The position numbers and the translations under genes are program-made. A model generated the notes under the pieces. That model ran no database searches. It was not told the DNA's origin and worked only from the letters and a program-made list of their open reading frames with translations. DNA of 64,000 nt from CAVXSP01 sp963724645 (GTDB lineage: Bacteria; Acidobacteriota; Vicinamibacteria; Vicinamibacterales; SCN-69-37): the NCBI GenBank assembly GCA_963724645.1, contig CAVRVJ010000003.1, forward strand, positions 124,001 through 188,000, read 5' to 3'. Shown here piece by piece: positions 38,724-48,766 of this stretch (positions are counted from its first letter, which is position 1; each line of letters begins with the position of its first letter).

Positions 38724-40049
38724 ATGCCTGGCACCCTGTTTCAGCCCCTGAGTTTCAGGAATCTGACGGTGAAGAACCGCGTGTTCCGCTCGAACATCTC
38801 GGGCCGCCTCGACAACTACGACGGGTCCGGCAATCAGGCCCGCATCAACTGGGAAGTCAAGTTCGCCAAGGGCGGCGTGGGCGCGATCATCTCGTCGTTC
38901 GTTCCGGTGCTGATCCGCGGCCGGATCATGCCGAACTACGCGACGATCGATACCGACGAGCGCATTCCGTTCTGGCGCGCCGTCGGCGAGGCCGTTCACG
39001 CCTACGACTGCAAGTACATCCTTCAATTGAGCCACGGCGGACGCCAGCGCGACGTGCCCGGCATCGAGTTTCCGATGGGCCTGAGTTCCACCGATCGGAA
39101 GGACCCCTTGCACGGCTTCGAGTGCCAGCGGATGACGGCGGCCGATATCAAGGAGACGGTGGCGGCGTTCGCCGAAGGCGCCCGGCGGGCGCGAGAGGCG
39201 GGCCTCGACGGCGTCGAGCTGCACGGGGCCAACGGCTACCTCATCACGCAGTTTCTCAGCTCCGGGATCAACGATCGGAAGGACGAATACGGGGGGCCCC
39301 TCGAGAATCGCGCGCGCTTCGTGGTCGAGATCGTCAAGGCCATCCGTGCGCGCGTGGGCCGCGACTTCCATTTGCAGATGAAGATCAGCGCCACCGATCA
39401 CAACAACGCGCTGCTCGCGCTCCGGCTCGAGCGGCCCGGCAACGTCGTCGCCGACTCGATCCAGGTGTGCAAGTGGTTGATTGAGGCCGGCGTCGACAGC
39501 GTGCACGTGTCGACGGGCAGCTCGTTCCCGCATCCGAGGAATCCGGCCGGGACCGACCTGCCGGTCGACATCCTCGCGGGCACGTATGAACAGCTGGCGT
39601 CGAGCGGGCTGTCCACGTTCCGCAATTTCCTGATCTTCCACAACGAGCTGACGGCCGAAGCGTTCAGGAAGCAGTGGCTCGACGCGGGGGTGCCGCCGGA
39701 TCAGATCGAAGGGCTCTCGCTGCCGGACGCGCGCGCCATCAAGGAGCAGGTCAGCGTGCCGGTGATCTGCACGGGAGGGTTCCAGACCGCATCGGTCATC
39801 AACGCCGCCATCTCGCGGGGCGATTGCGATGCCGTGAGCATTGCGCGTCCGCTCGTCGCCAACAACGACCTGGTCCAGCAGTTCGCGGCGGGCCGCGACC
39901 GCGCTGAGAGGCCCTGCACCTACTGCAACAAGTGTCTCGCGCACGTCGTCGAACATCCGATTGGCTGCTACGAGCTCAGCCGCTTTGCCAGCCGCGAGGC
40001 AATGCTCCAGGAGATCATGTCCGTCTTTCATCCCCCGGCCTTCTCATGA
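38724..40049 (+). CDS. Old Yellow Enzyme-type NADH:flavin oxidoreductase with Cys cluster
   Basis: A 441-residue FMN TIM-barrel oxidoreductase. LFQPLSFRNLTVKNRV opens the fold, SHGGRQ and GVELHGANGYLITQFLS carry FMN and substrate contacts, and CTGGFQ the phosphate site. Near the C-terminus CTYCNKCLAHVVEHPIGC matches the cysteine spacing of the 2,4-dienoyl-CoA reductase-like branch that holds a 4Fe-4S cluster, although the usual second flavin domain is missing. It may reduce an enone or other unsaturated product. ATG 38724 follows the cytochrome stop by 2 bp, and its own TGA overlaps the next ATG (ATGA at 40046-40049). It is probably part of a redox pathway with the GMC enzyme. Confidence 0.85.
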   Translation: MPGTLFQPLSFRNLTVKNRVFRSNISGRLDNYDGSGNQARINWEVKFAKGGVGAIISSFVPVLIRGRIMPNYATIDTDERIPFWRAVGEAVHAYDCKYILQLSHGGRQRDVPGIEFPMGLSSTDRKDPLHGFECQRMTAADIKETVAAFAEGARRAREAGLDGVELHGANGYLITQFLSSGINDRKDEYGGPLENRARFVVEIVKAIRARVGRDFHLQMKISATDHNNALLALRLERPGNVVADSIQVCKWLIEAGVDSVHVSTGSSFPHPRNPAGTDLPVDILAGTYEQLASSGLSTFRNFLIFHNELTAEAFRKQWLDAGVPPDQIEGLSLPDARAIKEQVSVPVICTGGFQTASVINAAISRGDCDAVSIARPLVANNDLVQQFAAGRDRAERPCTYCNKCLAHVVEHPIGCYELSRFASREAMLQEIMSVFHPPAFS

Positions 40050-41580
40050 TCGGGACCGGTGCGGACGGATCGACAGGTACCTGGTGGTCCTTGATCCGTC
40101 GTCTGGCTGGTTGGACCGTCGCAGTCGTGCTCGCCCTGATCCTCCTGGCCGGGATCTGGGCACTGGCGTCGGTGCGCGCCGATCGCCCGGTCACCTACGA
40201 TGAGATCACCGAACACTTCAAATACGGATCCATCGGCAGCGAGCCCGGCGGGTCTCTGCTGCAACCCGTCGGCGGCATTCTGCCGCCCTATTGGGTGTTC
40301 CGCGCGTTGCCGTCGGTCTGCAGCGACAAGCTACCCGGCGGATACGCCTCACTTGGCTTCGTATTCGAGGCGGGCAAAGACCTCCCAATCGGTCTGTCCC
40401 GGCGGCGGCGCCTCGGCATCGATCAGGTCGGTCTCAATTGCGCCATCTGCCATACCAACACAGTCCGCGATTCGCCGGGCGCCACGCCGCGGGTCGTGCT
40501 GGGCATGCCGGCCAACAGCCTGGATCTGCAAAAGTTCGTGCAGTTCATCCTGGACTGCACGCTCGACAACCGCCTGACGGCCGATGCCGTGCGAGGACGG
40601 CTGCCAAAATCCGGCGGGCCCTCTCTCTTCGAGCGCGTGTTGCTTCGGACGGGGCTGCTCGATCGCCTGAAGCTCCAGACTCTGGAGCTGCGGAATCGCA
40701 TCGAGCCGATTCTCACGCCACAGGTTCCGGACTGGGGTCGTGGACGCGTCGACACGTTCAACCCGTACAAGGCGATCCAGTTCAACTGGCACCTGCGGGA
40801 CCTCTCGACCGATGAGCGAATCGGCGCGTCGGATTATCCGTCGCTCTGGAATCAGCGGCCCCGCGAAGGGCTGCATCTGCACTGGGACGGCGACAACGAT
40901 TCGGTCGACGAGCGCAACCTGAGCGCGTCGCTCGGCGCGGGTGTGACGCCCGTGACCGTCGACCACGCCGCGTTGAAGCGCATCCGTGACTGGATCTGGA
41001 CCCTGCCGGCTCCGCGGTACCCGTATTCCATTGACGAAGCGATGGCCTCGCGGGGCTCGATCGTCTATCAGCAGGTACCTGCCTCGACTGTCACGCAGAC
41101 CATCGCTTCCGTGACGGCGTCAAGACCGGCACCCGCGTCGGCACCGTCGAGCCGATTGCGGCGATCGACACCGACCGTCATCGTCTCGACTCCTATACCG
41201 CCGAGTTCGCGGCCAATCAGGACGGGCTCTACCCGGAATCCGAGTATCGGTTCAGCCACTTCCGGAAGACCAACGGCTACGCGAATCAGCCGCTCGACGG
41301 CATCTGGGCTCGCGCGCCTTACCTCCACAATGGCTCCGTGCCAACGCTGCGCGATCTGCTCGAGCCGCCCGAGCGACGGCCGACGGTGTTCTATCGGGGC
41401 GACGATGTGTTCGACCAGGAGAAGGTCGGCTTCGAATCGACCGTGGCGGCCGCCCGCGGCCAGACATTCTTCAAGTACGACACATCGCTCCCGGGCAACA
41501 GCAATCGCGGCCACGCATACGGCACGGCGCTCGGGGACGCGGACAAACGCGCGCTCGTCGAATACTTGAAGAAATTCTGA
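40046..41580 (+). CDS. Dihaem cytochrome c, copy 3 (one frameshift)
   Basis: About 511 residues. ATG 40046 overlaps the OYE stop. An N-terminal anchor (GWTVAVVLALILLAGIWALA) leads to an exported dihaem protein. The first haem site is CAICH near residue 131. The second, CLDCH, lies just past an indel near 41077: the in-phase read becomes VPASTVTQ, but with correction it gives YCLDCHADHRF. The second half continues in the shifted frame to 41580 (IWARAPYLHNGSVPTLRDLL, FYRGDDVFDQEKVGF). It is closest to copy 4, less to copies 1 and 2. A peroxidase-like electron acceptor role is plausible. The frameshift is in the same CAGGTAC context as in copy 1. Confidence 0.8.
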
Positions 41581-41599
41581 TGACGGCACGGGAGGTGGC

Positions 41600-42016
41600 G
41601 TGACGGCACCCAATACGGCTCTGCAATGGTTCCGGCGCGTCGTGTGGCTGGGCATCGCGGCCAACTGCGCGCTGGCCGTTCCGACGCTTCTCGCGCCAGA
41701 CCGGCTGCTCGCCATGACCGCGCTGCCGCCCGCTTCGCCGCTCGTGTGGCCGCAGTTCTCCGCTCTGCTGCTGATCCTGCTGTCGGTGTTCTATATTCCG
41801 GCGGGAATCGATCCGGTGCGGTATCGCGCGACCGCCTGGTCGGCCGTCGGCGCCCGGCTGGCAGGCGTGATTTTCTTTGTCGGCTTCCAGCAAGCGGAGT
41901 ACCACATGCTGGGATTCTTCGACCTGGCCTTCTTCGTGCCCGAGGCGCTGCTCCTGCCGTTCGCGCTTCGAGCCGTGACCACCACGGCGACCGAACCGAA
42001 GGGACTCCCGCTATGA
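41600..42016 (+). CDS. Small membrane protein, four transmembrane helices
   Basis: A 138-residue hydrophobic protein with about four transmembrane helices (VVWLGIAANCALAVPTLLAP, FSALLLILLSVFYIPAGI, ARLAGVIFFVGFQ, FDLAFFVPEALLLPFALRAV). No haem or metal motif is seen. GTG 41600 is the likely start with a GGAGG site in the preceding bases. Its stop overlaps the next gene's ATG (ATGA at 42013-42016). Sandwiched between two cytochromes, it may be a membrane partner, but the function is unknown. Confidence 0.7.
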   Translation: MTAPNTALQWFRRVVWLGIAANCALAVPTLLAPDRLLAMTALPPASPLVWPQFSALLLILLSVFYIPAGIDPVRYRATAWSAVGARLAGVIFFVGFQQAEYHMLGFFDLAFFVPEALLLPFALRAVTTTATEPKGLPL

Positions 42017-43471
42017 CGACACGCCGGAAGTGGATTGTTGGAGGAGTCGTCGCATTGCTCGCGCTGGCGGGCGGCCTGTTCGCGTACCAGAAGTTCTTCC
42101 GCGAGGAACCGGCGCCGTTCTTCGCCTCGGACGAGGACCACTTTCTGTTCGGATCGATCGGCACCGAGGCCGAGCAGGGCATCCCCTACTGGATCTGGCT
42201 CGTCCTGCCGCGGGTGTTCCCCGAGTATCTGCCTGGGCCGGGCGGATACGCGTCGCTCGGCATCCTCGGGAAGGACGGCCATGAGATGCCCATCGGTTTC
42301 TCAAAGGTGACGATCGGCTTTCCGCGCGTCGGCATCAACTGCGCGATGTGCCACACGGCCAGCCTTCGGGCCCAGCCTGGCGATCCGCCCACAATCATCG
42401 CCGCCGGCCCTTCGCACCAGACGGCCGAACAGCAGTACTCTGCGATTCCTTTTCGCGTGCGCCTCCGATCCGCGGTTCACCGCAGACACACTCCTGGCGG
42501 AGATCGCCAGGAACTATCAATTGTCAACGGTGGACCGGCTGCTCTATCGGTTCCTGATCATTCCTCGAACGCGCCAGGGGGTGCTCGATCTGCAGAATCG
42601 AGACGCCTGGATGCGAGACCGGCCGGACTGGGGACGAGGCCGGATCGACCCTTTCAATCCCGTCAAATACACCGTTCTCAAGCAACCGATCGACAGCACG
42701 ATCGGGAATTCCGACATGGTGCCGCTCTGGAACCTCAAACGGCATGAGGGATACGCCTACCACTGGGACGGCCTGAACACGACGCTTCCCGAGGTGGTGT
42801 TGTCCTCGGCAATCGGCGATGGCGCGACCGTCAAGTGGGTCGACCGCGACTACGCGAACTGGAACAACACGGATCCGCGAACCATGTCGAGCCTGCGGCG
42901 CATCCAGAATTACATCAGCGACACGAAGCCTCCCGCGTATCCCTTCCCCATCGATCAGGCGCTTGCCGCGACGGGGGCCGGCGTGTACCAGACGGAGTGC
43001 GCCGGCTGCCACGCGTTCGGCGGCAGGAGGGCGGGCACGGTTATTCCTGTGGCGGAGGTCGGCACCGATCGCCATCGGCTCGACATGTGGACGCCCGGTT
43101 CAGCCGCGGCCTATAACGACTACGGCAACGGACATTCCTGGAAGTTCTCACATTTCCGGACCACGACTGGCTACGTGGCGGTGTCGCACGACGGACTGTG
43201 GCTTCGCGGTCCCTACCTACACAACGGCTCCGTGCCGACGCTGAAGGATCTTCTCAATCCGGTCGAGTTGAGACCGGCGCGTTTCTGGCGAGGCGACGAC
43301 GTGTTCGACCAGGCGGGTGTGGGGTTCGTTTCCGACGGACCGGACGCCCAGCGCCGCGGCACGCTGTTCGATACGAGCCTGCCAGGAAACAGCCGCGCGG
43401 GCCACCTGTACGGCACGGCGCTTTCGCCGGAACAAAAGCGCGCGCTTCTCGAGTATCTGAAGACACTTTGA
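42013..43471 (+). CDS. Dihaem cytochrome c, copy 4 (one frameshift)
   Basis: About 486 residues, paralogous to copy 3. A signal anchor (WIVGGVVALLALAGGLFAYQKFF) starts at ATG 42013. Haem sites are CAMCH near residue 109 and CAGCH near 329. An indel at the T-run near 42445 shifts the frame; correction yields the continuous FACASDPRFTADTLLAEIA. Downstream segments WLRGPYLHNGSVPTLKDLL and FWRGDDVFDQAGVGF match copy 3. The gene ends 39 bp before DUF2235 copy 2. It would receive electrons outside the membrane; partner oxidase unknown. Confidence 0.8.
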
Positions 43472-43510
43472 CGGGCAAAGAAGAGGCACGAAGCAAAAGG
43501 GGCGGAACCA

Positions 43511-44386
43511 ATGGCTCTTTATGCGTTCGACGGCACAAACGACGACGATAGCAGCAACACCAATGTCTGGCGGTTCTACTCGAACTATGACGCCCAGACG
43601 CGGCGCGAGGGTATCTCGAACATCTACGTTCCCGGCGTCGGCACGAGGTTCGGGCCCATCGGGAAAGTTGTCGGGGGCGCGGTCGGTGCCGGGTGGCTCG
43701 ACAGGATCATGGCGACCTACGAGTCGTTGTGCGCGGCCTACGCGGGCGGAGACAAGATCATCGACGTCGTGGGATTCAGCCGCGGCTCGGCGATCGCCCT
43801 CGATTTCGTCAACAAGGTGGCCTCTGACGGCATTCGGCACAACGGCGCCGTCATCGAGGCCCATCCTGCCATCCGCTTCCTGGGCCTCTTCGACGTCGTC
43901 GCCGCGTTTGGCGTGGCGAATCTCGGCTTCGTGTTTGCGAAGATCGACATCGGCCACCGCCTGTCATTGCCCGCCAACGTCAAGCATTGTTTCCACGCGA
44001 TGGCGCTCGACGAGAAGCGGCCGCAGTTCGCCCAGACGCGCGTGAGGAATGGGTACGAGGTCTGGTTCCGTGGGGTGCACTCGGATATCGGCGGCGGCAA
44101 CGGCAACACGGGACTCAACAATGTCGCGCTGCGATGGATGTATCGAAAGGCCCTCGCCGCGGGACTGCCCATCGCGATGGACATTGAGGATGCGGCAGTG
44201 AAGCCGGACGCGGCGATCGATCCGAACTTCTTCGACAAGCTGAGCGTGACCTGGCGCCCGGTCGACCAGTCCGAGACCGTGCATTACACGGTCGCCGAAC
44301 GGGACCGTTGCAACAGGTACCCAGCGAACTGCCCTGTGGAAAGCCACGACTTCGAGCAACATCGGCTTGCGAAGCCTCAGGCCTGA
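43511..44386 (+). CDS. DUF2235 phospholipase-like alpha/beta hydrolase, copy 2
   Basis: A 291-residue paralogue of the DUF2235 protein at 17.3 kb (the two share MALYAFDGT, VGFSRG, VHSDIGGG). The triad is intact as Ser90 in GFSRGSA, Asp128 in LGLFDVVAAFG and His190 in VHSDIGGG. It is about 105 residues shorter, having lost the C-terminal helical extension. ATG 43511 has an AGGGGCGGAACC purine-rich stretch upstream. It precedes an uncharacterised gene by 37 bp on the same strand, so the two are probably co-transcribed. Lipase or esterase activity is expected from the family, with unknown substrate. Confidence 0.82.
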   Translation: MALYAFDGTNDDDSSNTNVWRFYSNYDAQTRREGISNIYVPGVGTRFGPIGKVVGGAVGAGWLDRIMATYESLCAAYAGGDKIIDVVGFSRGSAIALDFVNKVASDGIRHNGAVIEAHPAIRFLGLFDVVAAFGVANLGFVFAKIDIGHRLSLPANVKHCFHAMALDEKRPQFAQTRVRNGYEVWFRGVHSDIGGGNGNTGLNNVALRWMYRKALAAGLPIAMDIEDAAVKPDAAIDPNFFDKLSVTWRPVDQSETVHYTVAERDRCNRYPANCPVESHDFEQHRLAKPQA

Positions 44387-44423
44387 TCGGAAAACCACTT
44401 CCCGGTCCAGAGACGGAGGTCCG

Positions 44424-45473
44424 ATGTCCGATCCAGATTTCGGGATGGAAGAGTTCACCGACGAGGATCGCGGATACGCTGGCTCCCGGTTCCGTGACGT
44501 CGTCAATGCGCTTTTCGCCAATCCGTACCAGCGGGTGTGGGGAGGTGCGGGTGAGGCGGCGCTGCCTGTCTACGACGTCACCCTCGCCAGCGTCTCGGGA
44601 GGAACTTTCCGTCACGCGACTGCGCGGGCGGTCGATTCCTGCGCCGACTTGCGTTGGGGCCCGGATCGGCGGGGCTTTCGTCGCCTTCTGCACCCGAACG
44701 GCGTGTGCCTGACCGGAATGTGGCGAATCACCGAGGACAACTCGTACTCCGGGTATTTCGTCAAGGGCTGCGCGGCACTCGCCATCGGACGGTACTCGAC
44801 GTGCTGCGCCGAAACGCGCCGCGGGCAGACGCGCTCGCTGGCGTTGGTCGGCAAACTCTTTCCAACGACGGACCCGGACCACACCACGCCGCTGCGGACC
44901 GCGAACTTCATCACGCAGGAGGATATCGGTGGGACAGACACCGCGTTCATCAACGACGCCGAACTTCGGAATGCGCCCGATTCGACCGCCTCGCGCCGCG
45001 GGAGTGGACTCCCGATTCTGCTCGTGACCGGTGCGGTCTTCAATGAAATCGACAAGCAGCCAGGCATCCGTCAGTTGTATCAGGTGGCGGAATTAGGGAA
45101 GCGCGAGGGACAGCCGACGCGGGCTCCTGAGTTCATGCGGTTACGCGTGGCGCCGAGCCAGCCCAGGATCGCAGGTGCCGATCTCGACTTCCGCGACGAA
45201 GTGATGGCCCACATCTTCGACGCCGGTAATCCCGCGCCGCAACGCACACTGACATTCACCATCGAGGTCACTGATGAGGGCTCGGTCGCCGGTCCCATTT
45301 CCCAGCTGCGATGGACCTTCCATCACTGGCGGTCGATCGGGACGCTCACGTTCGATAACGCCGTGGTGTTGTACAACGGCGACCGCGTGATCCACTTCAA
45401 TCACCCGACGTGGCGCGAAGATCGGAACGACGCGAACACGGCGACCCGGGCGGACGGCCGGAAGGTGCGATAG
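44424..45473 (+). CDS. Uncharacterised ~350-aa protein, copy 1 (catalase-fold resemblance unproven)
   Basis: A 349-residue soluble protein starting ATG 44424 with GGAGG at 44415-44419. Conserved segments include FTDEDRGYAGSRFRDVVNALF, RRLLHPNGVCLTGMWRITED, GYFVKGCAALAIGRYS, SLALVGKLFPTTDPDH and LRTANFITQEDIGG. It is highly similar to the gene at 48.8 kb. The R-x-S followed by a K-L-x-P segment faintly recalls the haem-catalase fold, but the catalase signature and Tyr ligand motif are not seen, so I leave it unassigned. There is no signal peptide. It is paired with a DUF2235 hydrolase. Confidence 0.65.
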   Translation: MSDPDFGMEEFTDEDRGYAGSRFRDVVNALFANPYQRVWGGAGEAALPVYDVTLASVSGGTFRHATARAVDSCADLRWGPDRRGFRRLLHPNGVCLTGMWRITEDNSYSGYFVKGCAALAIGRYSTCCAETRRGQTRSLALVGKLFPTTDPDHTTPLRTANFITQEDIGGTDTAFINDAELRNAPDSTASRRGSGLPILLVTGAVFNEIDKQPGIRQLYQVAELGKREGQPTRAPEFMRLRVAPSQPRIAGADLDFRDEVMAHIFDAGNPAPQRTLTFTIEVTDEGSVAGPISQLRWTFHHWRSIGTLTFDNAVVLYNGDRVIHFNHPTWREDRNDANTATRADGRKVR

Positions 45474-45481
45474 ACGGGCCA

Positions 45482-45498
45482 CCCGGCAAGGTGCCGGG
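45482..45498 (+). terminator. GC hairpin after uncharacterised protein copy 1
   Basis: CCCGGCA and TGCCGGG form a perfect 7-bp stem with a 3-base loop nine bases past the stop codon. It has no T-run, so termination strength is uncertain. Confidence 0.45.
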
Positions 45499-45525
45499 AG
45501 GGTCGATCGGCTTTAGGATCGGCAC

Positions 45526-47243
45526 ATGGCTGCACGCGGAAGCGGTCGTGCGCACAGTTCTCCCAAACGCCGGGACTGGCAGGTGGAGTACGCCGACCTG
45601 CTGGCCCGCGATCGCCGGGAAGTGCTCGGGGCGCCCGACCTCGAACGCCTTGCCCTGGCCGTGTACCTCACTGGCCGCGAGTCCGACAGCCTCGACATCC
45701 TCACGCGCGCGCACAGCGTCGCGTTAGAACACGGCGACTCGCGGCAGGCCGCACGGTCAGCGGTGTGGATTGTGTTCGTGCTCATCGGCACGCGCGAGTT
45801 GACGCGCGCCGCCGGCTGGGCGGCGCGTGCCCGGCGTCTGCTGGAGGACGCTGGTCACGATTGCGTCGAGGGCGGCTATGTCTTACTGCCGCAGGCGCTC
45901 GACCAGGCCGGCGCGGGCGATCTGGCCGGCGCGGAGGCCACATTTGCCGCCATCGAGCGGATTGGCGAGCGCTTCAATGATCCCGATCTGATGAGTCTGG
46001 CGCGCCAGGGACGCGGCCGGGTGCTCGTCTCCATCGGCAGAGTGGCTGAAGGGGTGCGCCTGTTCGACGAAGCTATGGTGGCCGTCACGACCGGCGAGTT
46101 GACGCCCCTCATCGCCGGCGTAGTCTACTGCAGCGTGATTTCGGCCTGTTTCGAAATGCTCGATATCCGGCGCGCGCAGGAGTGGACCGCGGCGCTGAAC
46201 GACTGGTGCGGGGACAATCCGGGCCTGGTGCCATACCGGGGCGAGTGTCACGTCCACCGCGCCGAAATCCTCCGGCTGCGAGGCCGATGGGCAGAGGCCC
46301 TCGACGAAGCGCATCGTGCGTGCAACGCGCTGCTGGCTTCGAAGCGGACGGGGCGCGGAACGGCAGCCTACGCCCTCGCGGAGCTGCACCGCATGCGCGG
46401 CGACGTTGCGGCAGCGGAAGACGCCTATCGCCAGGCGAGCGAGCACGGACGAGCGCCTTACCCGGGGCTGGCGCTGCTTCGTCTCGCGCAGGGACAGCAT
46501 GATGCGGCGCGCGCCGCGATCGACCGCGTCATGGCCGAGCCCACGCGCGGACGGCGGCGCGCCGATATTCTCGTCGCCGGCGTCGAGATCTTCCTGGCGG
46601 TCGGCGACGTTGCCGCCGCTCGACGATCCGCTGACGAGCTGGCGGCCATCGCCGGAACGCTGAACTCCGAGTGGCTGCGCGCGATGGCGGCGTCCGTGGA
46701 GGGCGCCGTGCGATCTTGCAGACGGTCAACCGCGCCAGGCCCTCGGCCCCCTCAGGCTGGCGCTGACGACCTGGGACGATCTCGAGGCGCCCTATGAGGC
46801 GGCATGCGTCAAGGTCCTCCTTGGCCGTGCGTGTCACGCGATCGGCGACGCGGATGGCGCGAGGATGGAGTGGGACTCCGCGGCGCGCGTGTTCCGTCAA
46901 TTCATGGCCGCGCCCGCGCTCGCAGAGGTCGAGGCCCTCGCAACACGGCCGGCCCGCCGCCGCGCACAGGGACGCCGGCGGGCTGACGTCGCGGGAAATT
47001 GAGGTGCTTCGCCTGATTGCGCACGGCAAGACGAACCGCGCCATCGCCGAAGCGCTCGAAATCAGCGAGAAGACAGTGGCCCGCCACGTGAGCAATATCT
47101 TTGTCAAGCTCGATCTCGCGTCGAGAGCCGCCGCCACGGCCTATGCGTTCACTCATGGCCTGATGACTCCGGGCGGGCGACTACATAGGAATACCCACTC
47201 CGCTGCGGCGCGGTGTCTGCACAGTTCAGTCGATGCGGCGTGA
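45526..47243 (+). CDS. TPR-containing LuxR-type transcriptional regulator (two frameshifts)
   Basis: The N-terminal 390 residues are helical TPR-like repeats (LLARDRREVLG onward, HRACNALLASKR, AAEDAYRQASEHG). After frame changes near 46715 and 46965 the chain continues to a C-terminal LuxR helix-turn-helix: LTSREIEVLRLIAHGKTNR, then ALEISEKTVARHVSNIF. The middle frame reads AIGDADGARMEWDSAARVF. The full product is about 570 residues, typical of adenylate-cyclase-associated TPR-LuxR regulators without the ATPase. It ends 37 bp before the flavin monooxygenase gene, a plausible target. Confidence 0.75.
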
Positions 47244-47280
47244 CTTCCTCGCATGGCTACGATCGATCGCGAGGTGAAGC

Positions 47281-48412
47281 ATGGACAACAACCGGACGTG
47301 CGAGCGTGTGCAGGTCGTCGTGATCGGCGGCGGCCAGGCCGGGTTATCGGTCGGCTACTGCCTGGCGCAGCGTGGGCTGTCCTTCGTCATTCTCGAGGGC
47401 CAATCCCCGCGTCGGCGACTCGTGGCGCAAGCGCTGGGACTCGCTGCGCCTGTTCACCCCTGCAAAATACGACGGGCTCATCGGTTTGCCGTTCCCTGCT
47501 CCACCCTTCAGCTTTCCGACGAAGGACCAGATGGCCGACTATCTCGAGGCCTACGCGCAGCATTTCGATCTGCCGGTGCAGACGGGGGTCAGGGTCGATC
47601 GTCTATGGCGCGAGGGCGCGCGGTACATCGTCGAGGCTGGCGACCGGCGCTTCGAAGCCGATCACGTCGTGGTCGCGATGGCCACCTACCAGGACGCCGC
47701 GCGTGCCGGAATTCGCGCGGGACCTCGATCCCGGCATCGTGCAGCTGCACTCGCGCGACTACAGCAATCCCGGCCAACTGAGGACCGGTGACGTGCTCCT
47801 CGTCGGCGCGGGCAATTCCGGTGCGGACATTGCGTTCGACGTGGCGCGGTCGCATCGAGTCGTGGCTGGCGGGGCGGCATCCCGGCAACGTGCCGTTCCG
47901 CATCGAGAGCCGGATCGCGCGCCTGCATCCTTCCGGTGCTCTTCCGTCTCGTTTTTCACCGGATTCTCACCGTCGACACGCCGATGGGCCGGCGGGCGCG
48001 TCGAGGCGTCATCTCAAAGGGCGGCGCCGCTGATTCGTGTGAAGCCGGCGGACCTCGTCGGCCGCAGGCGTCCAGCGGGCGCCACGCGTCGACTGGCGTT
48101 CGTGACGGCAAGCCGCTCCTGGCCGACGGCCGCGTGCTCGACGTCACCAACGTGGTCTGGTGCACGGGCTTCCACCCGGGGCTCTCGTGGATCGATCTGC
48201 CGTCGCCCATCTACGGCGCTGATGGTGAGCCGGTGCACGAGCGGGGCGTCGTGCCCGGCGAGCCCGGGTTCTACTTCGTCGGCCTCCATTTCCTTTATTC
48301 GTTCTCGTCGACGATGATTCATGGCGTCGCGCGGGACGCGGAGCGCATTGCGGACGACGATCCAGAGCCGCGTGCGACAGCGCGCGATAGTCCCGGCGGG
48401 CGCGTCGAATAG
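47281..48412 (+). pseudogene. Flavin-containing monooxygenase (CzcO-like), at least four frameshifts
   Basis: The fragments together make a typical FAD/NADPH monooxygenase. VVVIGGGQAGLSVGYCLAQRGL binds FAD; SWRKRWDSLRLFTPAKYDGL and GLPFPAPPFSFPTKDQMADYL are family hallmarks; VLLVGAGNSGADIAFDVARS is the NADPH site; WCTGFHPGLSWIDLP and FYFVGLHFLYSFSSTM end the protein. Frame changes occur near 47410, 47700, 47860-47940 and 48050. Each piece stays conserved between changes, which fits sequencing error, but so many could also be a real pseudogene. ATG 47281 has GAGGTG at 47270-47275. It should hydroxylate or oxidise a small substrate. Confidence 0.72.
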
Positions 48413-48766
48413 AGGCGCTCTCACTGGGGCCCGTGGCGAGCGTCACGCTGAATCCCGGCCGAACGTGGCTTGACGCATGCGGCGTGGCCGCGGCCATCGC
48501 CTCGTCGCATGATCCTGGCCTCCCACCCCCTGCACCGGATGGCTCTTCAGGTACGAGCATTTCACTCGAACGCGCGACCCCACCCGAGCTCGAGCGTCGA
48601 GGCGAATCAGGCGATCACGAACCATGCGACCTCCTGTCGCAACCGCGGGCGCGGATGGCAGAATAGTGGGACGGAACGAGCGGTGGCTCGATGACCGCGC
48701 GCGCCAATCCATTGGCCGAACGCGTCACGCAGCAGGCTCGGGAATCCGGTTCTACTGGGGGTCGCC
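48413..48766. other. Gap without a recognised gene
   Basis: About 354 bases lie between the monooxygenase and the second uncharacterised-family gene. I see no recognisable protein, RNA, hairpin or palindromic element copy. Confidence 0.4.
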
